From: Onthophagus taurus
Lineage: Eukaryota > Arthropoda > Insecta > Coleoptera > Scarabaeidae
Assembly: GCF_036711975.1 (NCBI RefSeq)
Contig: NC_091968.1
Location: forward strand, 26,397,001 to 26,461,000
Direction of reading: 5' to 3'
DNA length: 64,000 nucleotides
Of the stretch, positions 24,481 to 35,149 are shown piece by piece (within the stretch, counting starts at the first letter, position 1; every line of letters begins with the position of its first letter). The notes beneath the pieces are model-generated. The model was given only the letters and a program-made list of their open reading frames with translations. It searched no databases and was not told the DNA's origin. The position numbers were made by a program, and so were the translations under genes.

Positions 24481-25930
24481 GAAACTGGAATATTTTTGAT
24501 TAAAAAAATTAACTAACCTAAAAACCTAGTCGCCATTTTGAATATAATCTAGGTTATTATTCAAGATAAACCGGAATCACTTTTTGAAATTAAAAAGAAC
24601 CTTTAACAAAAAATTCTTTTTTAAGAAATCGCTTTTTATCAAGATTTAATTTCATTTTATCTCCGCTAGATTAACAGTTAAGGTGTCAAGATCGAATCGC
24701 GATAGAAATAAATTCTCTTTCGCTTTTAAAGCTTTTAGTAACGTAAGTTGTGTTTTACACATCAAGGCAATTAACTTTGCAAGGATGTTTATTTAAATCC
24801 AATCAAACAATTCGTTTTTCTTCGATATTTATTACTTATTATTCATTTTAATGAAAATATTTTCGAACATTCTAGAAACTTCACGCAGGAACATATGGAA
24901 TCGTTTAAAACCGCATTTTTCGTAAATAATATTAGTGTTATTACGAAACCGGTGGTTTATAAACTAAAATAATCTTATTTTTATTTGATTTTAAATCATA
25001 AAAATATGATAATTAACCAAAAAAAATAATTTGTTTATAAAAATTACAAATAAAAAGTGGGGATATAATTATGTATATGAATCTTTTTGACTTACACACA
25101 TGTTATGATGTTCTAAATTGATGTTTAAAAAATAAAAACGATCGAATTAGTTCACTGCCACCTGTTTTAAAAGCGTCGCGACGCAGAGAACTGATCTCCG
25201 TCTGGAAAACGACGTCGAAATCCATTGGCGGCGCAGACGCAAATTCAGGCGTCGTCATGGCGATACCAATTTCGTCGGGCGTCGCGTAAATGACGTCACG
25301 ACGCCAGTATTACGTAGGTTGCATGAATGGGCGTTAAAGAAAATCGTTTCGGCTTTTTTGGGAATAATTAAAAAATGATTAGGAAATTTCCGTTACTTAA
25401 AAAAACGTGTGTTTAAAAATTAATCTAAAACGAGATTACAAAGCAAAATAATTTTATAATCTTATCTTATTATAAAAAATACTTCCGGATTGTTTTTAAA
25501 AAAAAATTAATAAATAATACGGAAATCGTTTCGTTAAAATTTGATTTAGCTCGATTAGAGTCGTTTAATTTCCGGTTTATCTTTATCGAAGATTTCGGAT
25601 GTCCTTTTTAATAACAATTTAATAACGCGGAAAAATAATAATAACAATAAATAAAGATAATAAGAAAAGATAGGGAGTATTAAATTCTTTAGTCGTAATA
25701 AAAAAAACTTCAATATCGGAAAACAAAAAAAAATCGTTAATGGTATTGATAAATTATTTATCTTTGTTAGGTTTAAAAAAAATATATTTTTATTTCGCGA
25801 TTTTATCTTGATTTGATTTGAGGCCAGAATCAGGGGAGCTAAAACAACTTGTTTAATCTCCCCCAATTTTTTAGTGTTCTATTTTAAAAACATTTATCAT
25901 TTTAATTTAATAGGTTAAAAACATTATATA
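24481..25930. other. Unique AT-rich intron sequence around a CpG-rich patch
   Basis: Apart from the patch at 25150-25330, the stretch is AT-rich and holds only short chance frames, such as 25555-25866 (-), a low-complexity hydrophobic peptide. I see no gene in it. Confidence 0.4.
25150..25330. promoter_or_regulatory. CpG-rich patch with perfect CRE (TGACGTCA)
   Basis: Within very AT-rich DNA this ~180 bp segment is dense in CpG and GCGTCG/CGACG motifs and carries the full palindrome TGACGTCA at 25291-25298. It lies inside the putative TENT5 intron, 4 kb upstream of the catalytic exon. An internal promoter or enhancer is therefore reasonable, but function is inferred only from composition and one motif. 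Confidence 0.4.
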
Positions 25931-25932
25931 TA

Positions 25933-26541
25933 CAGGGTGGTTCAGTTTTTAATTGTTTCCGAGCTACGAAAAAGTACATTTTATCTTTTATTAATAATTT
26001 TATTTATAAATGATTAATAATCATCAACAATTATGAGGATTCACTGTAAATAAAACTTACAAGTTCTCAGAGCCAACTTTTAGAATAATTTTACCTAAAC
26101 AAAGTGGTACATGGCACGATATTTTATTTTTTTACACGGAAACTATTAGCTTTAACGAAAATACTAAAGAGACAAAAAAGGACCACTAAAAAATGAGCTT
26201 TAAAACCCATATTTTTTTATGTTAATATCCCATAGCGTTAAAAAGTTATTAAAAAAAAATCAAGGGGGTGATGAATTTCATCCTCTTAGAGGGCGCTGGG
26301 GAAGTTTAAGGTATGCTTGAAAATAAGGTCTTAACCAGTAGTAAATACGTACAAAGTTTCAAATTTTACACTTTACTTATAGCCGAAATACAAAACTAAA
26401 TGTAAAATTTTTGCTCAACTTTGATCGCTCATAGCTCGAAAACAAAAGAGTTGCGACCCTATGTTTATATAAAAAACTTGTGTTATTTTTGCAAGTACTA
26501 CATCCTGGTAAAGTTTCCCGATTAAAAACTAAACCACCCTG
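25933..26541. mobile_element. 609 bp inverted-repeat element (MITE), CAGGGTGGTT ends, TA target
   Basis: The left end is CAGGGTGGTTCAGTTTTTAA and the right end is its mirror, TTAAAAACTAAACCACCCTG. TA flanks both sides (25931-25932 and 26542-26543), as expected for Tc1/mariner-like insertions. There is no transposase frame inside, so it is non-autonomous. Confidence 0.75.
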
Positions 26542-26547
26542 TATAAT

Positions 26548-27056
26548 ATACATATAGGGTGAGTTATTATTATCCATGCGGACGATAGTTGTTTCTAAAC
26601 GGTTTGAGAAAGAAAAAAATGTTTTATATAAAAGTTGTTTGACTCACCACTTTTTATTACGTAAAATTATTTTCCCTTATACAGGGTGTTTAATTTAAGC
26701 GTAACGGAGGGTATGTAGATTTTTTTAAATGAAACACCCTATATATTTTATCACATTATGAATAGCATTAAATTTGTTTATACAACCGTATATGTTACTA
26801 ACTCATAGCGTTCATAGTTCCTGAGATATTCAATTGTTTTTCCAAATTGCAGGATCTTTTTAAAAACGATGTAAAAACGACATTTTTTCCAATTTTGTCT
26901 TGAAACTGTGTCAGATAATAGTCAAAGCGAGTAAATAAATGATAGTATCCAAAGATATTAGATACGCTATACAGCGTGTTCATAAAGCTTAGTTACTTTT
27001 GATGTTTTTCAAACGGCTTTTTCTTAAGATTTTTAAATGGAACATCCTGTATATTG
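26548..27056. mobile_element. Cluster of small CAGGGTGTTT-ended elements
   Basis: A ~60 bp element at 26682-26741 has facing ends CAGGGTGTTTAATTTAA and TTTAAATGAAACACCCT. A further pair of outward-matching ends (ACAGCGTGTTC at 26969 and GGAACATCCTGTATA at 27040) brackets about 90 bp. Another end-like motif (TATAGGGTGAGTTATTA) is at 26553. They look like nested or decayed mariner-type MITEs. Confidence 0.45.
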
Positions 27057-27059
27057 TGT

Positions 27060-27420
27060 GCTGGTTGAATTGCCCATCAAGTTACCTAAGGACTATTCCG
27101 GTCATAGTAATAACTGCCAACGTCGAATCGAGCTTAACCACAATGGATAAGCAAAAAGTCGAAATTCTGAAAATGGACATCTTCAGGATACTACGTTTAG
27201 CTAAACCACCCAAGTCCAACTTGGTTCCAAGTAAACTCCAGGCCCAAAATAACTAGGACCTCATCATACTACCGGCGGACAAAAGAACAACTATAAGAAC
27301 AAGATCACGAACTTGCTCAAGGACACAGACCAAATCGAAAATAGCGGCATCTTCAAAAGACTCCAAGATCAAGAAAACTCTAATCCTTCGAGAACAATCA
27401 AGTCTCCTCGCAGTATGCCG
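27060..27420 (+). mobile_element. Penelope-like retroelement fragment
   Basis: The plus-strand frame reads IFRILRLAKPPKSNL, a stop, then DLIILPADK, followed after a frameshift by remnants of the LLKDTDQIE region. The order A-K-P-P-K-x-N-L, then I-L-P-A-D-K, is characteristic of the N-terminal RT region of Penelope-like elements, where the consensus continues with a G-N-A-T-V motif. Only about 120 codons remain, with stops and frameshifts, so it is a dead fragment. Confidence 0.65.
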
Positions 27421-27599
27421 ACAGGAGACTTAAATAGAGCCAAAATTGAAAATATCGTAAAACCAGCAAGTGCAATTATCTTGGTTATTATTATAGGTGG
27501 AGTATTATAACTAGGACATTATATGGACACTTTTTTACAGAGAATTTAATGACGTAGCCAAAAAAAATTTTTCGGTTTTAGATTTTGAGATATCATGAT

Positions 27600-28300
27600 A
27601 ATTTTCGTTTTTTTAAATGGAAACAACCACTGATTATTCGTTTATTAAATTCGTTATTTTTTTCTGATTACAAAAATATATGGTTTGACTGGTCTATTTG
27701 TTATTGTTTTAGAATAAAGCAAGAAATAAATTTTTTTTAGTGTCGTCAAAGAAATTAAATTTACAGTTTCCTGTAAATTATAACTAAAAATTTAAAAAAA
27801 AAACGTATTTCTGATATTTGAAACTAATAGATTTGTTGAACTATTTAATTTGTATTTGTGTTACACAAAAGTTCGAATAGATTGCATTATTTCACAATTT
27901 TTTATTAATATTTAATATTATTATTAAATGACTTAATAAATTATTGATAGATGGCGCTCATATATTTTTTAGTGTGTCAAAAGTGTCAAATTAAAAATCC
28001 TGTTTTTTAAGATGGATTATGAAAATTACCAAAAGCTTAATATCTTAGAATGTTACATATTAGAAAATAAAGTAAATTTTATATAAATTTTTAGTAGAAT
28101 AATCTTTAGTTACATTACCGTCATTTACAGGAAACTGTAAATTTAATTTCTTTGACGACACTAAAAAAAGATTATTTTTAGCTTTATTCTAAATCAAAGA
28201 AAAAATAGACCTATCTAACCCCATATTTTTGTAATCAGAAAAAAATAACGAATTTAATAAGCGAATAATCAGTGGTTGTTTCAATTTAAAAAAACGAAGT
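27600..28300. mobile_element. Foldback element with ~175 bp inverted arms
   Basis: The left arm 27605-27778 and right arm 28128-28298 are inverted copies. The left reads AACCACTGATTATTCG through TTACAGTTTCCTGTAAA, and the right reads TTTACAGGAAACTGTAAA through CGAATAATCAGTGGTTG. The ~350 bp between them is AT-rich and non-coding. Just outside, a CCACCCTGTAC end-motif at 28388 links it to the neighbouring MITE cluster. Confidence 0.7.
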
Positions 28301-29262
28301 TTCTCGAAAAACGAGATCATGACATGAAAGCTACTTTTTTTCTAACTCTTATAGTTTCCGAGATAGCCTATTTGGACATCGAATTTGAACCACCCTGTAC
28401 AACATTTTTAAAAGAAAAAAAGGTCACAAGCAATATCGACTTACAATTGAAAATAACCGAATTATCAGTTTATTTTCATTTTAGCCTAGTTGCCTGTAAA
28501 TGGCTGTGAAATAAGATTCGAGTTTATTTTTTTCATCGCCGTTTTGTTCAATACATTTTCGGGCATTCTTTATCACACGTTTTGTAGCTTTTAGAATTAT
28601 TCTTCTATCAATGTATCTTATAACGTTTGTAATGCTATTCTGAAGTTCGATCAAGCTCGCGTATCTTCTTTTATAAACTTTATACTTGTCAACACTCTCA
28701 CTTCGCAAAACTGATGGGGAGGAACTCTATCTTGTTATATATATATGTAACAAGATAGAGCTCTATATATATATATATATATGTATCGTTTTTGAAGAGT
28801 ATTCATAAATAAGATATGATGTTTTTATATTTTTCGGCAAATATTTGTACCGAACCGATATGAGCTGGGGAGGCGTTCAAAGTTGTTGTGTATTTTTTAT
28901 AATTTTTGTGTTTGTCCCGTTTTATTGCCAAATAAAAATATAACACTGTTGTTACTTTATAATTGTTTGCTTATGATAAAAATTTATTTTTCTGTGGAAT
29001 TCGGTTTATGTCTTGTTTTTCGTTATTATCTCGTCTTTTCGACAATTTAGAAAGCTTTTGGTCAATTGAACCGATTCAAATTGAGTATCGTAGAAACGAT
29101 TTCATTTAAAATGTTAATCATGTCCAAAAATAGTTATTTGTATTATAAGTAAAGAAAGTATACTTTTTTCTTTACGAATCGCGAATTTTCTAATCGAGGC
29201 GAAGCCTAGAAACGCGATGAGTAAAGAAGAAGTTACTTTTCTTTAAGAATAATACATGAAGT
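28301..29262. other. AT-rich spacer with a perfect (TA)n hairpin
   Basis: CTCTATCTTGTTA at 28725-28737 and TAACAAGATAGAG at 28748-28760 form a 13 bp stem around a short TA run, followed by a (TA)n microsatellite to about 28783. The rest of the stretch shows no gene. The frame at 28481-28708 (-) has no recognisable motif. Confidence 0.5.
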
Positions 29263-29569
29263 TTTTTCGGACACTCAAATTGTCGTTTCTGACGTTTCCC
29301 TCACTACAGCAACCAAACAAAAAAAATAAAGTAGTGATTCATCAGGACTTCATCAGGAGGTGTTATCAAAATCGTCACTAACATGTGGTGATTTACAGTT
29401 ACAACAGTGTACATCAGGTATAAGCTTCTCTAATCTTAATAATTCTACGTTTAATATTTATTCTAATAAATAATTAATTGTTTATTTGGTTGCTATAAAG
29501 AAATGAGGTACTTTTCTTTACGATTTGTAATAAGGAAATATAGGCCATTTCCAGTGAGTGTCCGAAAAA
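29263..29569. mobile_element. ~307 bp MITE-like element with TTTTTCGGACACTCA ends
   Basis: TTTTTCGGACACTCA at 29263-29277 is mirrored by TGAGTGTCCGAAAAA at 29555-29569. There is no coding frame inside. The target duplication is unclear. Confidence 0.5.
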
Positions 29570-29649
29570 GCTTATTTACATTGTATATCACCTTTAGGTT
29601 GGTAAAAGGTTTGGGGGATTTGTAATTCATGTTGGCAACTAACTTCACA

Positions 29650-31260
29650 GTGGATTGAAGAATGACAGGAAAACAATAAATGAGGTTATGGAATTCAGTG
29701 AAGACACTAATTTACTCTGGAACACCAAAAGAAACTAAAGTGAGGTTAGGAACGGGAATCTTGATCAATCAGAATTTTAAAAACAGCATTATTAACATCG
29801 AATATCAAAATGACGTTAAAACTGGAAAAATTGTTTATGCACCAGATGCTGGAAGGCCAGTTCAGGAAGGTTTAAATTTCTACGAGCAGCTACAATTTAC
29901 AAGATACCCAAGCAGGACGAAATAATTGAACGAGAAGAATACAACGAGAAGAATACAAAAGAAATACTCGTATAAGAGTATTTTGTACTTACAATGAGTT
30001 AATTGGTAATCAACAACACGTACTTCCAACATAAACCTCAACACAAGATCACCTTCCATGGAAGCAGAGACACAGCATTTACGATAGACTACATATTGAT
30101 GAATAGAGCGTTAAAATCAGAACAAATAGTAGATGTAACGTTAGCTTCGGATCATAACTCGGTAATGAGCAAATTTACCGGAATGAAAAAACCAGCAAAA
30201 GTAGACAAGGTATGCGACTCTACAACCAAGTTTAACATTGAGTCATTAAAATAGAAAATGAAAATAGAAACATCTCCTTTCGGAGATCAACATTATCCAT
30301 GACTAATCTAAATCCTACCCCTTTTCCCAGTCTCTCCCTGTCTCCTTACGTCTCCTTGCTGCCACCACGACCCCCACCCATCGCCTTCCCTCCGCCCTCT
30401 TCCTCAACACTTGTGTCCAATCCATCACCCCCTTCCTCAACTATCTGCCCTCTCTTCATCTTCCATCCAATCTGTTGGCCTTTTCTTCATTCCCCTCCGA
30501 TATCAGGTACTTTGGTAGCCCCTCTACTACAATTTCATTATATTTTGAATTGTACCTACTTTCTTTTATCGCCGTCCTTCTCTCTTACATTCTCACATCC
30601 CTGTCCCTGCTCTCCACTTGCTTCAAAATGTCTGTAGCACTCCCCCAAGATTTTACAATGCCCTCTACCTTCCACCCTTTCCTGAAAACGCACCGCTCGC
30701 TTACTCGCCTCCACCCTCACCTTATCCAGAAGCTCAACATGGAAATGTCAACCTCCAAAACAAAAAGCATGGCAATTGCTAGAGAACCACGACGATGCAA
30801 GCTAGAGTTGAATAACAATAATCTCACCATATAGAAACTTGAAAGAGAGTGTGAGACATCAGATGAGTAAAGCAACTAGGATAGTGGGTGCCTTAAAAAT
30901 CATCTTTGGTAAAATATGTGCATACAATTGCCAGTAAAGTGAGGATATACAAGGCGTGTGTTAGAACTCAGCTGATAAGGCTGAAACTAAAAGGATGGCA
31001 CATACAAACGATGTAAGAGTGTTGAGAGCAATAACAAGGAACACAAAAGACCAAAGAAGGAGTAATGAAATCAGAAAAGAATGCGAAGTAGTAGATGTAG
31101 TAAGATGGATCCGAGGGAAGAGAAGATTTTGGAGTAAACATATGTCACAGATGACGAATGATAGATTGGTAAAAATTGCTAGAAATGAAAGCCAACGTCC
31201 AAACAACCTCTGTGAAGGCCGCCTGAACGATATAAGGACTTTAATATCCTGAGTATTGAG
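29650..31260 (+). mobile_element. Composite of LINE fragments (endonuclease and C-terminal tail), left copy
   Basis: 29680-29925 encodes an AP-endonuclease-like start (RLGTGILINQNFKNSI, VYAPDAGRPVQEGLNFYEQL). 30003-30254 continues with the endonuclease end (NTYFQHKPQHKITFHGS, FTIDYILMN and the catalytic SDHN). After a non-homologous C-rich block (30299-30720), the tail of an RT follows: MEMSTSKTKSMAIAREPRRCKL, then RVLRAITRNTKDQRRSNEI, VVRWIRGKRRFWSKHM and RLVKIARNE. The RT core is missing. The C-rich block is an antisense fragment of a second LINE. A matching inverted copy lies at 57235-58865. Confidence 0.8.
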
Positions 31261-31539
31261 AGTATGAGAGGAGGTGGAGTAAGATGATGAAACAAGTTAT
31301 TAGCTTCCGCAAAGAAGAAGAAGAATAATGAAAATGTTTTAATTCCAAGACATTTGGATAAAAATCTCCGGGAATTTGATATAACTAGCCATGTATGAAT
31401 GCAAACCTAATATATGTAGTTTTCTAATACGCATATTTAACCTTTCAACTACTTCAATAAAAATATACAACAATCTAGCACTGAATAACAATTGGCTAGC
31501 TTCATTGTTATCTTTCATGATGTATTCATTATTAAAAAA

Positions 31540-31890
31540 CCTTTAAAATGTGTCCAAACATGATGCATTTATCTCAAAAAACAAAAAAGAGAATAAAACA
31601 CATTAACCTTGAATGTTTCTAGTTTTAGGACTAGTGTCAGTTCTAGTTTTACACTTGCACTGTCACTAAAACTAACACAAGACCTAGAATTAGAATCATT
31701 CGGGTTTAGCCGTCTTGAGAGACGTGCGGCTAAACCCGAATGTTTCTAGTTCTAGGTCATGTGTTGGTTCTAGTGGCAGTGACAAGTAGCGCTAGTTAGC
31801 ATAAGATATCACTATGTTGCATATTTTTATTGCACTAAAACTAGAACTAACACTAGACCTAGAACTAGAAAGTTTCGGGTTTAGCCGTGC
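31540..31890. repeat. Palindromic CTAGAACTA repeat with adjacent shared core
   Basis: CCTTTAAAATGTGTCCAAAC at about 31548 precedes a foldback. The left arm (31665-31710) is ACTAACACAAGACCTAGAA then CATTCGGGTTTAGCCG. The loop contains TCTTGAGAGACG and the right arm is CGGCTAAACCCGAATG then TCTAGTTCTAGG. A third, inverted arm follows at 31845-31890. It has the same architecture as 57240-57540 in reverse. Confidence 0.75.
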
Positions 31891-31904
31891 GTTTGAAGAT
31901 GTAA

Positions 31905-32885
31905 GAAGAATCGAAAACATAACCTAACTTTTATCTGTCACTTTCAAATTTTTGAGGATTTAATTTATTTTTTAGAAAAAAACTTATTAATAAACGATTT
32001 TTTTAAGATAATAAGGAAAAATTAATATTCATTCAAGTAAAGATTTCAAACTTTTATTGTTAGTATTTTTATCTTAAAAAATTGCTTATTTTCTAAATAT
32101 TTGCTCACCCCATCTAGCGACAACCATCCACGTTAAGTCAGTTTTGACATTTAAACTTTAAGATTACATTACTTGCTAAAATTATTAAATTTTGCGAAAA
32201 ACTAAGTTTAATTGAGCCAAAATCCCCATCAAAATACGTTTTTGGACTCCCAAACTATTCATTTATAGTGATTATGGGCTCTAAGAAGTGATTTTTCCCG
32301 AAATTTAAGAAGAAACGAAAACATAACCTAACTTTTATCTGTCACTTTCAAATTGTTGAGGATTTAATTAATTTTTTAGAAAAAAACTTATTAATAAACG
32401 ATTTTTTTAAGATAATAAGGAAAAATTAATCTTCATTCAGGTAAAGATTTCAAACTTTTATAATAAATATTTTTTATCTTAAAAAATTACTTCTCTTCTA
32501 AATATTTGCTAACCCCATCTAGCGACAACCATCCACGTTAAGTCAGTTTTGACATTTAAACATTACGATTACATTACTTGCTAAAATTATTAAATTTTGT
32601 GAAAAATTAAGTTTAATTGAGCCAAAATCCCCATCAAAATATGTTTTTGGACTCCCAAACTATTCATTTATAGTGATTATGGACTCTAAGAGTGATTTTT
32701 CCCGAAATTGAAGAAGAAACGAAAATGTAACCTAACTTTTATCTGTCACTTTCAAATTCTTGAGGATTTAATTTATTTTTTAGAAAAAAACTTATTGAGA
32801 AGTGATTTTTTTAAGGAAATAAGGAAAAATTATTCTTTATTCAGGTAAAGATTTCAAACTTTCATAATTATTAATATTTTATGTT
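31905..32885 (+). repeat. Satellite A array 3: ~400 bp monomer, about 2.4 copies
   Basis: CATCTAGCGACAACCATCC occurs at about 32112 and 32517, with the same block order and orientation as array 1 (TTGAGCCAAAATC, ACGTTTTTGGACTCCC, CATAACCTAACTTTTATCTG). Confidence 0.88.
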
Positions 32886-35140
32886 AAAAAGTCTAGAATG
32901 TGTCTAGTTTTACGTCTAATTTCATTTCTTAATCAGCGCTAGATTGTCGTATATTTTTATTGATCCGTTATAACGAGGTTTTTCAAATTATATTAACATG
33001 TTGCATCTTATGTGGGATAAAGTAAATAGGTTTCCATGGAAATATATTTTTGTATATTGCATCTCAAGTCAAATTCACTGTATAATAATATTTGAAATAT
33101 TTTTGACACGTCGATAAAGTTAAATTGTCAAATTTCATCGTTGCCAACCAAAAATATTTAAAGGGCTTTTTATTTTAGTTCGAAATGAATTTTTTTAAAC
33201 GAAATTATTGACGTGATAAATTTACTTAATACGAAAATAGAAAGTTAAACTAAAATCGTAGCGCTAAGGAATCTAAGGTTGAACTTAGCAGAGCATATTG
33301 TTTACTACCGAATCGAATGTGATTTGGTAATCGGTTCACATAGAATTGGGTCAATTTGGTTGTGCAAAAAAAAATTAAATTAAAAAAATCGAAAATACAA
33401 CGTTAAGGAATTTGTGTTTTGCTTTAATTAAAATAGTTCATATTAAAATACGGAATTTTCTCTTTTTTTTTTATAGTTACTTTTTAGTTGTTTTTTTTTT
33501 GTTAGTTTAAGTTGGCGTGATGAATAGAACGAGAAATTGCGCGTTTTTTTTCGCGTTACGCAACGGAATTTAATCGTTTTTATTCTTTCTATTTTATTGG
33601 TATTATTTTTTTTTTTTTTGTAAACGAAATCGACCTTGATGTCGTACTTTTCATTTTGTCGTCGTCTAGCATTGTTATTATTACGTGTAATTTCGTAAAA
33701 AAAATATAAATAAAAATTTTAAATAATTCCAACGAGTGCAATAATAAAATTTAACGACTTTAAATAAACTTTAGGTTGGGTATGTTCGAGTGAAACATTA
33801 AATATTAAATTTTAACTATGCGGTTCTTCTTTTTTCTTTTAGTATTATTGCGAGTGCGAAACATATTTTCGATAATTTTAATCAGAGGAAGTTAAAAAAA
33901 GATTTAGTTTTTTTTGCGTTTAATTAATTTGAGTCAACGTGAATTTTAATTTTCCTGTTTCGATGATATTCACAGGAAATGAATCGAACCATACACAATT
34001 ACACATTTTTTATTCATTTTTATTTTTGACGTCAAAGTTATTGCACTTTAAAGAAAAAAAAATATTAAGTATCTCTTAATTTGAAGTGCATTAGACCTTT
34101 AAGATAAACCGGAGTCATGTAAATATTTTTTTCGCTGATAATTCCAATCGTGGATTGTCTGGTCTCGTCGACTTATGCACAAATTTAATATAATTCAGAT
34201 AAACAATCATTTTTTAGAGGAAATAAAGCAAAAATAATATTTTATCATATCCACCTTGACATTGAATAACATTAGCCACGCTCGGTATAGCTTTATTAAG
34301 AATCCCTACAAGTAATACATACTACAAAACCTTACAAAACACTTTAAAAACTCCTAGCTTTAATTTCATATCGAAATCACAAACGTTTTATCAAAAGTTT
34401 TGTCCCTCAAAATGTTTTTTCGTATCAGAACGAGTTTATTTTTAAACACCATCAACCGGTGCATGTACTCGATATCTGCATCTCAGGTCAATATTAGCAT
34501 AACACGAGATTATTTTTTGGAGCTTAAAATACTTGTGCAAATTCATTTAAAATGCATTAATTATTTTGGATGTATTTAATCTCGTTTCGTTTTGATATAT
34601 CTTTTTTTGTTTTCGAAATACTCGCTTTAATCGTGGAATGAAAACGTGCATTCGAAAATTTTCTACGACTCGTAACCTTGACTGAAAAACAGAACGATCG
34701 AGAGGCAAAATAACGAATTAATTAGTAAACCGCTGGGATTTTACGATTGATTTTAACGATTTTACATTTACCATAATCTTTTTGGCAAATTCTTGTAAAG
34801 TGTATCATTGTATTTAGAAGCACCCATGCTTCAAAGACTGACTTACCCCTCACTTCAGACATAATCATTCTTCAAGCAGAAGTTCTTGTTATAATTAATA
34901 AGGTTTTATGCCTCAACAAAGTGTATCTAAGGTCGCTCTCAGACTTCCTGGCCCGTTAAAATACTATTTCTTCCACATTAGACAAACTGAGCAAATTTTA
35001 TTATCTAACACACAACTTATCATGCATCATTTTGAAGCAGATACTTTACGCTTTAATTTGAATTACTACATGATTCTTTTAAGACAACATTAATCTCGAT
35101 TTCGACGAAAATTAAAATTTACATTTAAATGTTATTTTTG
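32886..35140. other. AT-rich intron sequence without recognisable features
   Basis: A fragment of the CAGCGCTAGATTGTCGTATA block that accompanies the palindromic repeat lies at about 32933. Otherwise the sequence is unique and AT-rich with long T tracts. The short frame 34908-35093 shows no motif. Confidence 0.4.
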
Positions 35141-35149
35141 ACATTTTCC

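Noticed and set aside
30299..30637. Pro/Ser-rich open frame
   Set aside because: It is the antisense strand of a LINE fragment rich in GGAGG; the same block occurs inverted at 58210-58737 with a target duplication.
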